A stretch of 40,792 nucleotides of DNA, taken from NCBI GenBank assembly GCA_047629975.1, contig JBLHUT010000003.1, positions 1 through 40,792 on the forward strand. The letters are read 5' to 3'. Source of the DNA: JBLHUT01 sp047629975. GTDB taxonomy: Bacteria; Pseudomonadota; Alphaproteobacteria; Rhodobacterales; Rhodobacteraceae. The notes under the pieces were generated by a model. That model searched no databases and was not told the origin of the DNA. It was given only the letters and a program-made list of their open reading frames with translations. Positions 24,975-33,685 of the stretch are shown one piece after another. Position 1 is the first letter of the stretch; every line of letters starts with the position of its first letter. Position numbers and translations under genes: made by a program.

Positions 24975-25400
24975 ATGTCGTTTTCATCTTCAGCCGGTTA
25001 TCTGCTGGGTCTGTCAGTTTTTGCAGCACTTGCAGGGTGCGCCCCCGACACACAGGTCGCACGCGTTGACGCCGGCCACGGCCGCACCCTGTTTGCTGAG
25101 AAATGCGCGGCGTGCCACGGCCCGAAAGGTCAAGGAGCAGGACCCGCCGCCGTTGGCCTGAGCCAGACACCGCCGCCCCTGACGGGGTTGTCACAACGTA
25201 ACGGCGGCACCTTTCCGCGCGATTACGTGATGGGTGTCATCGACGGGTTCACGCGGCGCAGCCATCTGGGGTCCGCGATGCCGGAGTTCGGTGCCGACGG
25301 GCTGGGCGCTTTGATCATGGTCGAGGAAAACGGAATATCGACACCGACGCCCTCCGATCTTCTGGCGCTGGCAAGCTTTATCGAAACGCTTCAGGAATAG
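24975..25400 (+). CDS. c-type cytochrome lipoprotein
   Basis: 141 residues. The N-terminus is a lipoprotein signal with lipobox LAGC (Cys22). One haem site, CAACH (Cys44-His48), follows in the segment TLFAEKCAACHGPKGQGAG. The axial Met is probably that of SAMPEFG. Class I cytochrome c of about 100 residues after the signal, anchored in the periplasmic face of the inner membrane. ATG 24975 lies after GAGG; the longer frame from 24681 lacks a signal. The FNR/FixK box 150 bases upstream suggests low-oxygen expression. It may donate electrons to a terminal oxidase or reductase encoded elsewhere. Confidence 0.88.
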   Translation: MSFSSSAGYLLGLSVFAALAGCAPDTQVARVDAGHGRTLFAEKCAACHGPKGQGAGPAAVGLSQTPPPLTGLSQRNGGTFPRDYVMGVIDGFTRRSHLGSAMPEFGADGLGALIMVEENGISTPTPSDLLALASFIETLQE

Positions 25401-25725
25401 CGTATTGCCAATGACATCAGGGGCTTGATTGACGATGGCCGGCCCAACCGGCGGCATACGCGCGGGGTTATCGGGTTGATCCGGCATCGGGTAGGGGTCG
25501 AAAACCGATCCGCCGCAAGACAGACACATGCGATACCTCGGGATTTGATCCCTGCGTGAAGCGCACCGACACAGCGGTCTATTCGGGTGCGGGGGTCTAT
25601 TCGGGCGCGTGGGTCTATTCGGGCGCGTGGGTCTGTTCGGGTGTTGCGGCGCACCGCCCCACAGCTTATTCTCAAACGCGACCCGAGCACGCACCGCGGC
25701 AACATTTCGTTTTGGGGTCATCACG
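25401..25725. other. Gap between cytochrome and truncated Crp/Fnr gene
   Basis: No supportable gene. The stretch contains the 18-bp tandem repeat array at 25576-25647. A minus-strand frame crosses the repeat and gives a run of PTRPNR units, but it overlaps the cytochrome gene and has no family match or binding site. Confidence 0.4.
25576..25647. repeat. 18-bp tandem repeat, four copies
   Basis: Units start at 25576, 25594, 25612 and 25630, consensus GGTCTATTCGGGCGCGTG, with the last copy the most diverged. The length is a multiple of three, and on the minus strand it would encode repeated PTRPNR. There are no spacers, so it is not a CRISPR. It may be the result of slippage after loss of the 3' part of the neighbouring regulator gene. 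Confidence 0.9.
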
Positions 25726-26271
25726 TTAACAGCGCCCAAGCACTTTGCGTCGACGCAATGTCGCGTCTTGTGCGGTGTCCGGGCCAACGTAACGGGGCTG
25801 GTGCGAGCTGGCCAGACAGGCGGGCGCATTCGTGTGCTCCGACAGGCAGTGCGCCGCGCTTGATACGCGCTCTGAATACGCCTTGAAGATAAACGCCCGG
25901 AACTCTTGCGACCACGCGATCAGATCTTCGAACACAAGAGGCGGGATCAAAAGCGCCTCAACCGGTGTCTCGGCGATAGCTTGCGCCGAACTGCCCTCAA
26001 AAGGCAAAAGACACGCAGGCGTCGGCCCGCGGATTGCGCCCGCATGCACACGGTACAACAACGTTTGCTCGCCCGCCTGCGACATCTGCTGGACGCGCAC
26101 AGTGCCAGATATCAAAAGCAGCGGCCCCCCGACCGGATTGTCGCGGCCGAATATCACGGCTGCCTGCTCCCGCCGGAGCGCCCGCGCCTTTTGATCAAGA
26201 ACATCCAGAACTTCGTCCGTAAGATCAGACCCCGAGCGGAACGTGTCGCGCAAATGTGCAGTCATCAGCAT
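25726..26271 (-). pseudogene. Crp/Fnr-family regulator lacking its DNA-binding domain
   Basis: The first ~130 residues are a recognisable cyclic-nucleotide-binding-like sensor domain: GPLLLISGTVRVQQMSQAGEQTLLYRV, ACLLPFEGSSAQAIAETPVEALLIPP and FEDLIAWSQEFRAFIFKAYSERV. After AYSERV the family continues with a long dimer helix and a winged HTH of about 90 residues. Here an unrelated 50-residue basic tail follows and no HTH motif is present, so the gene is truncated and cannot bind DNA. The loss point lies close to the 18-bp repeat array. A small remaining regulatory role as a heterodimer partner is possible but unlikely. Confidence 0.75.
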
Positions 26272-26448
26272 TTTTCGGCACCACTTCTGTGAGACAGCAT
26301 CAAAGGTCAGTCAGGCAGAAAAAGTATGGTTTCAGGATACCACAATGCGCCTTTCATACCAAAAATGCGGCGGCACAGTTTGAGATTTGTCAACGCACCC
26401 CGCACGCATGATGCGAAAAGACCCCCACAACCAAACGCAGAGCATATC

Positions 26449-26571
26449 GTGCCAGACACCATCAAACCCGCCGTTGTGTATTATTCGCTGACCGGACATT
26501 CAAAGCAGGTCGCCCATCGCCTTGCGACAGCGTTGGGCGGCACGTTGATCGCCCTGAACGCACCGCGCTAA
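26449..26571 (+). pseudogene. Flavodoxin-like gene, truncated after first 40 residues
   Basis: From GTG 26449 the frame encodes PAVVYYSLTGHSKQVAHRLA, which matches the first beta strand, FMN-phosphate loop (SLTGHSK) and first helix of flavodoxins. It stops at LNAPR. The remaining two thirds of the fold are absent, and the sequence that follows (26572-26819) shows no flavodoxin features in any frame. It is a relic, or the 5' end of a deleted gene. The divergent truncated Crp/Fnr gene nearby suggests that one deletion-prone segment was affected. Confidence 0.6.
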
Positions 26572-26819
26572 AACTGGATACGCTAAAACTTAATGCGCAA
26601 AGACCGGATGCGCAGGGGTCAGCAGGCCGGATGGGCCACGGCCATGACATTTCCCCGAAACGCGGATCAATACCAGCGTCAAACAGGGGCAGCTTGCCTT
26701 GCCTGAGCGTCTTTGCACGCGGGCCAGACCAGACCTGCTGCCGTTTTGTACCCGGCCCCGAGGCTTGTTTGAGCGAAATCAAATTGCCTCACAAGATCCT
26801 TGTTAGGCTGGCGCAGGAA

Positions 26820-27980
26820 ATGGGGCCTTCGATGTTTTGTAAATCACTCACAATTTTTTCGTCGCACGGCTTTGAGTTCCGGCTGGACCCTGCGTCGATT
26901 GTAATTGCAGGGTTCATGACTTGGAGCCTGTCGCAGCGCCATTTTCCGTCTGTCCTCCCAGACCGGAGCGGCCAGAGTTATCTCGTTATGGCTCTGGCCG
27001 CGATCGGCCTTTTCTTATGCTCTTTGTTGCTTCGCGAGTGGGCACGTTTGACGCTGGCCCGGCGGGCGGGCGTGCCGGTCAGGACGATCACGTTGTTCGC
27101 GTTTGGCGGCGTCACCAAGCAGGCAGCGGCCCCCGAAAGCCCGGCCAATGAAATCCGGGTGGCTCTTGCGGGGCCCATCACGAGCCTTGCACTTGCGCTG
27201 GGATTCAAAGGGTTGGCGGCCGCCCTCGCGTCCCTGCCCGGGCACGAAGCGGGCCTTGCAGTTCTGTCCTACCTCGCGATGGTCAATCTGGTTCTTGCGG
27301 TGTTCAACCTGATACCGGCGGCACCGCTGGATGGCGGGCGTATTTTGCACGGGTATCTTTGGCATATGTCCAAAAATGCCCGCGTGGCTTCACAGCGCGC
27401 CTCAAAATCGGGTTCTGTGTTCGGCACGCTTTTAATGGCGCTGGGGGTGCTGGTGTTGTTTCAGGGCGCAACCAATGCTGGTCTTTGGCAGGTCCTTGCC
27501 GCGAGTTTCCTTCTGCTTGCCGCCCGACCAACCGCCCCCCCACCGTCTGCCTTCAAGGAAAAGACGGTCAAAATGCTGATGAGCACCACACCCGTCACGG
27601 TATCCCCCGACATCACCTTGTCGGAATGTGTCAATCAGGTGATGCTACGCAGCAACGTACGTTTTGTTCCGGTTGTCGAAAGTGGCGTGCTTCTTGGGCA
27701 TATAAGTCAGGCACTCCTGACCGGCATCGACCGCGAAAACTGGGGTGGCACCCGCGTCGGAGATGTCTTTGCGGGCCTTGATCCAGAAACCACCGTGTCG
27801 CCCGATACGCAGGTACACGACCTGATGGCGATGATATCGCGCACTGGGCGGCGCAAATTTCTCGTCGTCAAAGACCAACATCTTGCCGGTGTCATAACCC
27901 TGTCCGATCTTGCGCAGTATCTTTATGCTCAAAGCATGCCCGGCCACACAAACACCCCGCCAGATCGCCCGCAGGAATAA
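26820..27980 (+). CDS. Site-2-protease-like membrane protein with CBS pair, HExxH lost
   Basis: 386 residues. The N-terminal part follows the M50 S2P plan: GFEFRLDPASIVIAGFMTWSL, a helix with the usual HExxH place, RRAGVPVRTITLFAFGGV, and the third-ligand motif NLIPAAPLDGGRIL (Asp171). At the catalytic site the sequence is REWAR (residues 72-76), so both zinc-binding histidines are Arg while the Glu is kept; it is expected to be proteolytically inactive. Two CBS repeats follow at about 250-310 and 320-380 and end with VVKDQHLAGVITLSDLAQYL. They may bind adenine nucleotides. ATG 26832 is an alternative start. The gene stands alone between relics and the FixL-like kinase. A regulatory or chaperone-like pseudoprotease role is inferred. 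Confidence 0.82.
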   Translation: MGPSMFCKSLTIFSSHGFEFRLDPASIVIAGFMTWSLSQRHFPSVLPDRSGQSYLVMALAAIGLFLCSLLLREWARLTLARRAGVPVRTITLFAFGGVTKQAAAPESPANEIRVALAGPITSLALALGFKGLAAALASLPGHEAGLAVLSYLAMVNLVLAVFNLIPAAPLDGGRILHGYLWHMSKNARVASQRASKSGSVFGTLLMALGVLVLFQGATNAGLWQVLAASFLLLAARPTAPPPSAFKEKTVKMLMSTTPVTVSPDITLSECVNQVMLRSNVRFVPVVESGVLLGHISQALLTGIDRENWGGTRVGDVFAGLDPETTVSPDTQVHDLMAMISRTGRRKFLVVKDQHLAGVITLSDLAQYLYAQSMPGHTNTPPDRPQE

Positions 27981-28684
27981 CTCCGACTCGCAGCGCACAA
28001 CCCAAGTAGCCCCGACAAGGACAGACAGACACAAAAGCCAAATAACAGGTCCGGGAAACTGTTGGATGCACACAGCCGTTTGCAGATTGTCCAACGCCTT
28101 ATGTCAAACGCCCTGTGTTTTTCCCAGCATATCCAGACCCGCACGCGCCTTGTTTAAAATGGGCCTGACCCAAGGCACAAATAAACAGATTAAAGTGCGT
28201 GATCTCGCCCAAACGGGCTTTTAGGGTGTTCACCGGCTGGGTGGTCGGTTTCTTGGCAATAACACCCGACATCCCCGGTCGTAACCGGTCATCGGTGGCC
28301 TCTCGCAACACCCGCGGCATCACCCGCTGCGCAATGCGCAAATCACTTTGAAGCTGCGGGGTTTTTTGACCTACATTCGACACACCGGAGCCGGCAATGC
28401 CGTGCCCGACACCCGACCTGCGCTGTGCCTGTCGGCGTCCCCTGCCCTCCGCGCCTTGTGATCAAGCGTCTCTATCCGCTTTCCGGGGTCTTTGGTGGCA
28501 CGCACCCTTACCTCGTGTGTGCTTGCCGGTACGATCCACGTTATCGCAGTCTTCACTATTCGCTCCTGACCGTTTTTGTATTCTTTTCTGCCAGACGGGA
28601 TCGGCCTTCTGATTGAGAAATGTCAATTTAGGTTTGCACACCCGATCTAGAATTGGCAGCATTGCACGACAGGTGAGAGAGCGG
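27981..28684. other. Gap between S2P-like gene and hybrid kinase
   Basis: About 700 bases without a supportable gene. Minus-strand frames at about 28099-28383 and 28371-28556 have no recognised motif; the second starts KTAITWIVPAS and lacks a clear binding site. No FNR box, tRNA or hairpin with U-tract is seen. The kinase promoter should be near the right end. Confidence 0.4.
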
Positions 28685-30244
28685 ATGAGCCAAGACAAGC
28701 ACAACAGCGCGGTGTTGCACGCGATTCTGGAAGCAGCCGTAGATGCGATCATCGTCTCTGACGAAAACGGCCTGATGCTGCGCGCAAATCCCATGGCGTG
28801 TCGGTTATTCAACTACGAGCTTGATGAATTGATCGGAAAAAACGTCAATCTACTGATGCCGCAATCGCTGGCAAACCAGCACGACGGCTTTATGCACCAT
28901 CACGTCACGACAGGTGAGAAACGGATCATCGGTATTGGCCGCGACATCGAGGGCCAGCGCAAAAACGGCAGCATTTTTCCGGTGCATTTATCCGTCGGAG
29001 AAGCCGAGGTCGACAACCAGAAGATATTCATCGCCATCTTGCATGATCTGACCCGCCGCCATGCCGCCAAGGACGCGCTTGCGCGCTCTCAACGTCTGGA
29101 TGCGATCGGTCAGATGACAGGCGGCATTGCGCATGATTTCAGGAACCTGCTGACGGTGGTCATCGGAAACCTCGAATTGCTGGAGATGCGGGGCGCGAGT
29201 GACAGGCAATTGCTGCTGATCCACGATGCGCTGGACGCGGCGCAACTTGGCGCGGACCTTACGGGCAGGCTGATGGCCTTTGCGCGCCAGAGCAATCTGA
29301 AACCGCGCGAGGCCGATCTTGGGACGTTGTGCGACGGAACCCTCGCAATCCTCAACCGCACGTTGGGCTCGCAGATCAACATTACCACCCGGTGCCCTAG
29401 CGGTCTGAAGCCGATAATGATTGACCCCGTGCAACTTCGATCCGCAATCGTCAACCTTGCGCTGAATGCGCGTGATGCGATGGGCGTACAGGGCGAGCTG
29501 CTTATTTCAGTCGAAAATGTATCCATCGATGACAGCTACATGTCGATGGAAACCGACATGCCACCGGGAGATTACGTGCGCCTGTCCATCAGCGACAATG
29601 GCGCGGGCATGACCCCCGAGACACAGCAACGGGCCTTTGAACCTTTTTACACCACCAAGTCCAACGCGGGTGGTACAGGTCTGGGGCTTGCGACAGTTTA
29701 CGGGTTTGTCCGTCAATCGGGCGGGTATATCACGCTTTACAGTGAACCGGGCCTTGGCACCAGCTTCGGGCTGTATTTCCCTGCTCTGCACGCAGACCAG
29801 AAAACAGCACAACCCGCGACCGGATGGATCAGCCAAAGCCCGCCTGAACCCGTGTCCGGCAAGACCGTGCTTGTTGTCGAAGACAACCCAAAAGTGCGCA
29901 AACTCTCGGTCGAACGCCTGAAAGATCTGGGATTTGTCACAAAGGAAGCCGCCAACGGCGACGCGGCTTACAGGCTGCTCAAAACAGGCTTTGTTCCGGA
30001 TATCGTATTCTCGGATCTGGTTATGCCCGGTGACCTGAACGGATATGACCTTGCGGCGAAGGTTGCAGCAGAGTTTCCCGACGTCCTGATCCTTTTGACC
30101 TCCGGATATGCCAGCGACACGATAACCGGTTCGATGGCCCATGAACGCCCCTACGAGATCCTTCACAAGCCCTACCGGCAACGCGAACTGGCCCGAAGGC
30201 TTCAGGCGCTGTTGGGGGAAATCCGAGACGACGCAACCGATTGA
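28685..30244 (+). CDS. FixL-like PAS hybrid sensor histidine kinase with receiver
   Basis: 519 residues without membrane segments, so cytoplasmic. A PAS domain (about 5-125) is close in layout to the haem PAS of FixL: NQHDGFMHHHVTTGEKRIIGIGRDIEGQRKNG. His66 aligns with the FixL haem ligand, and Arg86 with the FixL distal Arg that senses bound oxygen. HisKA follows with the phospho-acceptor His150 in GGIAHDFRN, then the ATPase domain (N-box NLALNARDAM, SDNGAGM, TGLGLATVYG). A C-terminal receiver (390-515) has Asp444 in FSDLVMPG. ATG 28685 has GAGAGAG before it. The 3' end overlaps the convergent response regulator by 43 bases. Oxygen sensing is plausible but depends on haem binding. Confidence 0.88.
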   Translation: MSQDKHNSAVLHAILEAAVDAIIVSDENGLMLRANPMACRLFNYELDELIGKNVNLLMPQSLANQHDGFMHHHVTTGEKRIIGIGRDIEGQRKNGSIFPVHLSVGEAEVDNQKIFIAILHDLTRRHAAKDALARSQRLDAIGQMTGGIAHDFRNLLTVVIGNLELLEMRGASDRQLLLIHDALDAAQLGADLTGRLMAFARQSNLKPREADLGTLCDGTLAILNRTLGSQINITTRCPSGLKPIMIDPVQLRSAIVNLALNARDAMGVQGELLISVENVSIDDSYMSMETDMPPGDYVRLSISDNGAGMTPETQQRAFEPFYTTKSNAGGTGLGLATVYGFVRQSGGYITLYSEPGLGTSFGLYFPALHADQKTAQPATGWISQSPPEPVSGKTVLVVEDNPKVRKLSVERLKDLGFVTKEAANGDAAYRLLKTGFVPDIVFSDLVMPGDLNGYDLAAKVAAEFPDVLILLTSGYASDTITGSMAHERPYEILHKPYRQRELARRLQALLGEIRDDATD

Positions 30245-30981
30245 ACGTCGCACGCAAGTGTATAACCCACACCGCGCACGGTTTTGATCAGCTTGGGGTC
30301 CGAGGGGTCGCGCTCGATCTTTTTGCGCAGCCGCGCGATCTGGTTGTCGATTGTGCGGTCCAGCGGGCTCCATTCCAGCCCCCCTGTCAGATCCATCAAC
30401 TGCTCGCGTGACAGCACGCGCTTGGGCCGCTCCAGAAAAACCGTGAGCAGCCTGAAATCGCCGCTGGTCATGCCGCAATCCGCCCCGGAGCGATCCAGCA
30501 GGCCAAGTTCGTCAGGCGTGGCAACCAGGCCGTCAAACAGGTATCTGGCACTTTGCGCAACCGGCTGTGGCGCAGTGACGGTCGGCACGATTGACCCGCC
30601 GGTGTCACCGGTCCTTTGCGCGCGGCGCAACACACTTCGGACCCGCGCCACAACTTCCCTGACGTGAAACGGCTTGGTGATATAATCATCCGCGCCGACT
30701 TCCAGCCCCACCACACGGTCGATAACGTCGACCTTGCCTGTGACCATTATAATCGGCACCATGGATTTCCGACGTATCTGCCGCGCCACCTCTAGCCCGC
30801 TGACAACTCCCAGTTGAATATCAAGTGTGACCAGATCGAGCCGGACTTCGGCTATTGCCGTTAAAACGTCTTCAAGTGTTGTTGCCTCGACAACGCTAAA
30901 CCCTTCGTCTTCCAGAACATTACGCAGCAACGTGCGAATATTCTCTTCGTCATCGACCACAAGGATCGTTTTATCCAACAT
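30202..30981 (-). CDS. OmpR-family response regulator
   Basis: 259 residues. The receiver domain (1-120) has the acidic pair in ILVVDDEEN, the phospho-acceptor Asp54 in LVTLDIQLG and the conserved Lys in YITKPFH. The C-terminal winged helix (about 155-240) reads TSGDFRLLTVFLERPKRVLSREQLMDL and DRTIDNQIARLRKKIERDP, typical of OmpR/PhoB DNA-binding domains. It overlaps the hybrid kinase gene by 43 bases in convergent orientation, and diverges from the FixK-like gene. It is the likely output partner of the hybrid kinase, although FixL normally signals to a LuxR-type FixJ. No kinase partner of its own lies beside it. Confidence 0.93.
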   Translation of the reverse strand: MLDKTILVVDDEENIRTLLRNVLEDEGFSVVEATTLEDVLTAIAEVRLDLVTLDIQLGVVSGLEVARQIRRKSMVPIIMVTGKVDVIDRVVGLEVGADDYITKPFHVREVVARVRSVLRRAQRTGDTGGSIVPTVTAPQPVAQSARYLFDGLVATPDELGLLDRSGADCGMTSGDFRLLTVFLERPKRVLSREQLMDLTGGLEWSPLDRTIDNQIARLRKKIERDPSDPKLIKTVRGVGYTLACDVQSVASSRISPNSA

Positions 30982-31148
30982 GTCTTTTACCTCAACTCAC
31001 ACCACCGCATGCTGTATAAGCGAACAGGGATGATGCTCAACAAACAAACCTGCCTGATACCAAATGATACAAATTCATACACAACGAGTATAGCCACCAT
31101 ACAAGCCCCCTTCAAGTTGACTTCGCTTTCAAACGGGGGACTTCATCA

Positions 31149-31826
31149 ATGTATGTCACAATATTAAACGATCACACCAGACGAAAACCATTCATAATGC
31201 TTACCGGCAGCACCCCGAACTGCCCCGAAATGCAGTTCATGGCAGGCGCGTATGTGTATTTCGAGGGCGACGGCGTTGACAGCCTGTATCAGGTCAAAAC
31301 CGGTGTGTTGCGGTTGACGCGCCTGTTGGAAGACGGCCGCAGGCAGGTCATCGCCTTTGGATATCCCGGTGATATCGTCGGGTTTCCGTCGGACGGCCTG
31401 CATCACACGGATTGCGATGTTCTGGTCGATGCACAGTTGCAACCCTACCGCAGGTCCATGCTGGAGAATGGCGAAGGCGACCCCGAATTGCACCGCAACC
31501 TTCTACAGGCTGCACTGCGTGAGATCAGCTCGATGCAGGATCATTTTATGATGCTCGGGCGCAAATCCGCGATCGAAAAGGTGGCATCATTTCTGTGCGT
31601 TATCATGGACCGCGTTGGCAAGGACCTTGGCGACTATAAACAAGCGAACCTGCCGATGCCGCGCAGCGACATTGCAGATTTTCTGGGCCTGACCACCGAA
31701 ACGGTCAGCAGGACGCTGACGCAATTGCGCAAAAGCAAGATTATCGCCATCGACAACATCTATACAATCATCCTGTTGCGGCCAACGGCCCTATTGGGTT
31801 TATCCTCGGGGGATCGCGGGTCCTGA
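31149..31826 (+). CDS. Crp/Fnr-family regulator, FixK-like
   Basis: 225 residues. The effector-like beta-barrel (about 30-120) includes GAYVYFEGDGVDSLYQVKTGVLRLTRLLEDGRRQVIAF. The C-terminal HTH, MPRSDIADFLGLTTETVSRTLTQLRKS, carries the ExxSR residues that read the TTGAT-N4-ATCAA half sites. The four N-terminal cysteines of an FNR iron-sulfur sensor are missing (only one is near the N-terminus), which is the FixK situation. ATG 31149 has GGGGA about 9 bases upstream; an ATG at 31197 has none. The divergent neighbour is the OmpR-type regulator. Likely targets in the window are the two FNR/FixK boxes. Confidence 0.88.
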   Translation: MYVTILNDHTRRKPFIMLTGSTPNCPEMQFMAGAYVYFEGDGVDSLYQVKTGVLRLTRLLEDGRRQVIAFGYPGDIVGFPSDGLHHTDCDVLVDAQLQPYRRSMLENGEGDPELHRNLLQAALREISSMQDHFMMLGRKSAIEKVASFLCVIMDRVGKDLGDYKQANLPMPRSDIADFLGLTTETVSRTLTQLRKSKIIAIDNIYTIILLRPTALLGLSSGDRGS

Positions 31827-31895
31827 AAAGCCCCTGCCGGCGCCCCCACACCGCGTTGCGCCCTGTGTAAGGTCAACCCGAGCGGTCCTTGCGCA

Positions 31896-32327
31896 TCAGG
31901 GCGCAGGCCAGATGTCGCGTATTGCAGGCGGCACGCTGCGGCGAATATCCCCTATTGCTTCTGTACCTAACCTGCCGTTCAGGAATGTCATAACGCATGT
32001 GACATCCTCGGGGCCGCGATAATCTTGGTTGCCGACCATCTGGGCATCGAAAAACGCGATGAAATCTGCCGTTGAACGCTCTCTGATCGGGCAATCCGCA
32101 GGCATCCAGCCTTCATAGTACATCCCTCGGATCAACAACGGAAGTTGGGCCGAAAGCTGGGCCACCTCCTCCGGCATCAGATGGTCCCGTATCCGGTGAA
32201 GTGTGACCAGCAAAATCCGCAGCGTACTGCGGTTGGACGCCCAGCCCAACGTATCCGCAAGCCCGTTGATCCATTCGTGCGTTACGTGAACCGAGTTATC
32301 GATCACTTCCAAACCTTGGGCAGACAT
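31896..32327 (-). CDS. DUF2267 domain protein
   Basis: 143 residues covering the DUF2267 domain: VHVTHEWINGLADTLGW, RSTLRILLVTLHRIRDHLMPEEVAQLSAQLPLLIRGMYYEGW. The function is unknown; the family is often encoded near stress, usp and CBS-domain genes. It is soluble, with no signal. GGAG lies 9 bases before ATG 32327. It follows the bactofilin-like gene by 12 bases in the same direction, so both probably share the promoter with the FNR/FixK box at 33592. Confidence 0.85.
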   Translation of the reverse strand: MSAQGLEVIDNSVHVTHEWINGLADTLGWASNRSTLRILLVTLHRIRDHLMPEEVAQLSAQLPLLIRGMYYEGWMPADCPIRERSTADFIAFFDAQMVGNQDYRGPEDVTCVMTFLNGRLGTEAIGDIRRSVPPAIRDIWPAP

Positions 32328-32339
32328 ACGTGCTTCTCC

Positions 32340-33533
32340 TCAGTTTCTATTTTTATCGTCAACCGGCTGCATATTTATGTCAAAGTCTGCACCCGTCTTT
32401 CCGGTAACAAAGCGAAAAACAGCCTTTGTCATGGCGCCCAGTCCAAGCAGAACAAGCGTAAAATTGGCGACCCACCCCACAAAGGGAATGAAGTTCAACA
32501 AGGCAACAAGGGTGATCGCGGCGGCAAACACCAACAGGCGCGTGACCAAGGCCGGCGCAGGCGCCCCGCCAAACCCCGTCCAGACCCGCAGGCTAACACA
32601 ATAGGCGCCCAACGCGTATCCAAATGTCCAGAAAACCACGATCGCCAGCAATACAACCGGTACAAACGGCAAGCCGATGATCGTCATTCCAGAAATCGGA
32701 ACCATCCCGAACAACATCGACAACCCGATCACCCCCAGCAAAATTGTCTGCCCCGGCGCCGCCGACGTACTTTGGCGCATCTTTTCAAGGCGCGCAGGCA
32801 TGAAGCCCAACACAACCGCCCCCAGCACCACAAAAAACGACAGCGTAACAATATAGCCAAACAAGAGAGAGGCAAAAGTTGGCCAAACCGGCATTTCCCT
32901 GTGCATCATTTCCCACTCGTCCCACGCCTCGGAGGGGGACAGCCGCTCGAACATCACGCGCTGTGCGGGCACAACACGTTCGGGAACCGCGACAGCATCT
33001 GTGGAGCTGTAAGTCAGGGTTCCCGCAATCGTTGCCTTGGGCCCGAATGAAATTGATTGGGCCAAAATCCGGACATCACCGTCAACAGCCGCGTTCAGGA
33101 ACACATCCTGACCTACCGCCGAAAGCGCCCCCCGCACCGGACCCTCGATCGCAAGCGTTCTGGCGAACAGCCGCGCATTTCCGCGTGTCGCAGAACCGGC
33201 ATCCGTGCGCACTGACAGCCCTGCAAGCGTCAGATCCCTGCCGACATTGCCCCGGATCACGACGGCCCCCCCAAAGGCATAAAGGTCCTCGGCGGTGTTG
33301 GTCGTGACCATCACATCGAAACCGGTCGCGTGCAGGTCACCCGCCGCGTCTCCGCTAAGATTCACCGTGCGCGCGGTCGCAAAGACATCTCCCGGTGTTG
33401 CGAGGGTCTCGTTGATGACCTCGCCCGCGTGGAATGTGTCACCACCATTCTCAACCCGCACGGTATCCGCCCAAGCCGCAGTCGCACAGCAAAGCATTGC
33501 CGCCCCGAACAGGGCGCTGCGAAGACATGACAT
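32340..33533 (-). CDS. Bactofilin-like beta-helix membrane protein
   Basis: 397 residues. A signal peptide (about 1-22, ...ATAAWA) is followed by a beta-helical domain of regular hydrophobic/glycine turns (GDVFATARTVNLSGDAAGDLHATG, AFGGAVVIRGNVGRDLTLAG), similar to polymer-forming bactofilin-type domains. The C-terminal half (about 220-380) has four to five membrane helices, including FASLLFGYIVTLSFFVVLGAVVLGF and LLNFIPFVGWVANFTLVLLGLG. It is probably an inner-membrane protein with a periplasmic beta-helix. First gene of an operon with DUF2267; a perfect FNR/FixK box lies 59 bases before the start. The role is unknown. Confidence 0.8.
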   Translation of the reverse strand: MSCLRSALFGAAMLCCATAAWADTVRVENGGDTFHAGEVINETLATPGDVFATARTVNLSGDAAGDLHATGFDVMVTTNTAEDLYAFGGAVVIRGNVGRDLTLAGLSVRTDAGSATRGNARLFARTLAIEGPVRGALSAVGQDVFLNAAVDGDVRILAQSISFGPKATIAGTLTYSSTDAVAVPERVVPAQRVMFERLSPSEAWDEWEMMHREMPVWPTFASLLFGYIVTLSFFVVLGAVVLGFMPARLEKMRQSTSAAPGQTILLGVIGLSMLFGMVPISGMTIIGLPFVPVVLLAIVVFWTFGYALGAYCVSLRVWTGFGGAPAPALVTRLLVFAAAITLVALLNFIPFVGWVANFTLVLLGLGAMTKAVFRFVTGKTGADFDINMQPVDDKNRN

Positions 33534-33591
33534 GACATTCTCCCGGTCAACTTGCTCAATGCCACGCCTACCCTATTGCCCCGGCTTCCGA

Positions 33592-33605
33592 TTGATCCTG
33601 ATCAA
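33592..33605. promoter_or_regulatory. FNR/FixK box TTGAT-CCTG-ATCAA
   Basis: A perfect TTGAT-N4-ATCAA site sits in the divergent gap between the bactofilin-like gene (59 bases from its start) and a 31-codon frame (81 bases from its start at 33686). It is the second such box in the window. Low-oxygen activation of the bactofilin-like/DUF2267 operon is the likely outcome. Confidence 0.85.
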
Positions 33606-33685
33606 ACGACAGCAAGTCCGGTTTGCTACGATAAAGGCTTCACAACTGTCAGACCCGTGCCTGAAATCCGTAAAGGAGCCACGAC

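Noticed and set aside
25576..25647. CRISPR-like array
   Set aside because: Direct repeats of 18 bp abut without spacers and no cas gene is present.
29507..30478. 323-codon minus-strand frame antisense to the hybrid kinase
   Set aside because: It is antisense to the receiver and ATPase domains of the kinase and overlaps the OmpR gene in another frame. Long antisense frames are common at this GC content.
32145..33050. 301-codon plus-strand frame opposite DUF2267 and bactofilin-like genes
   Set aside because: Very basic, Gln/Arg-rich translation without domains and fully antisense to two supported genes.
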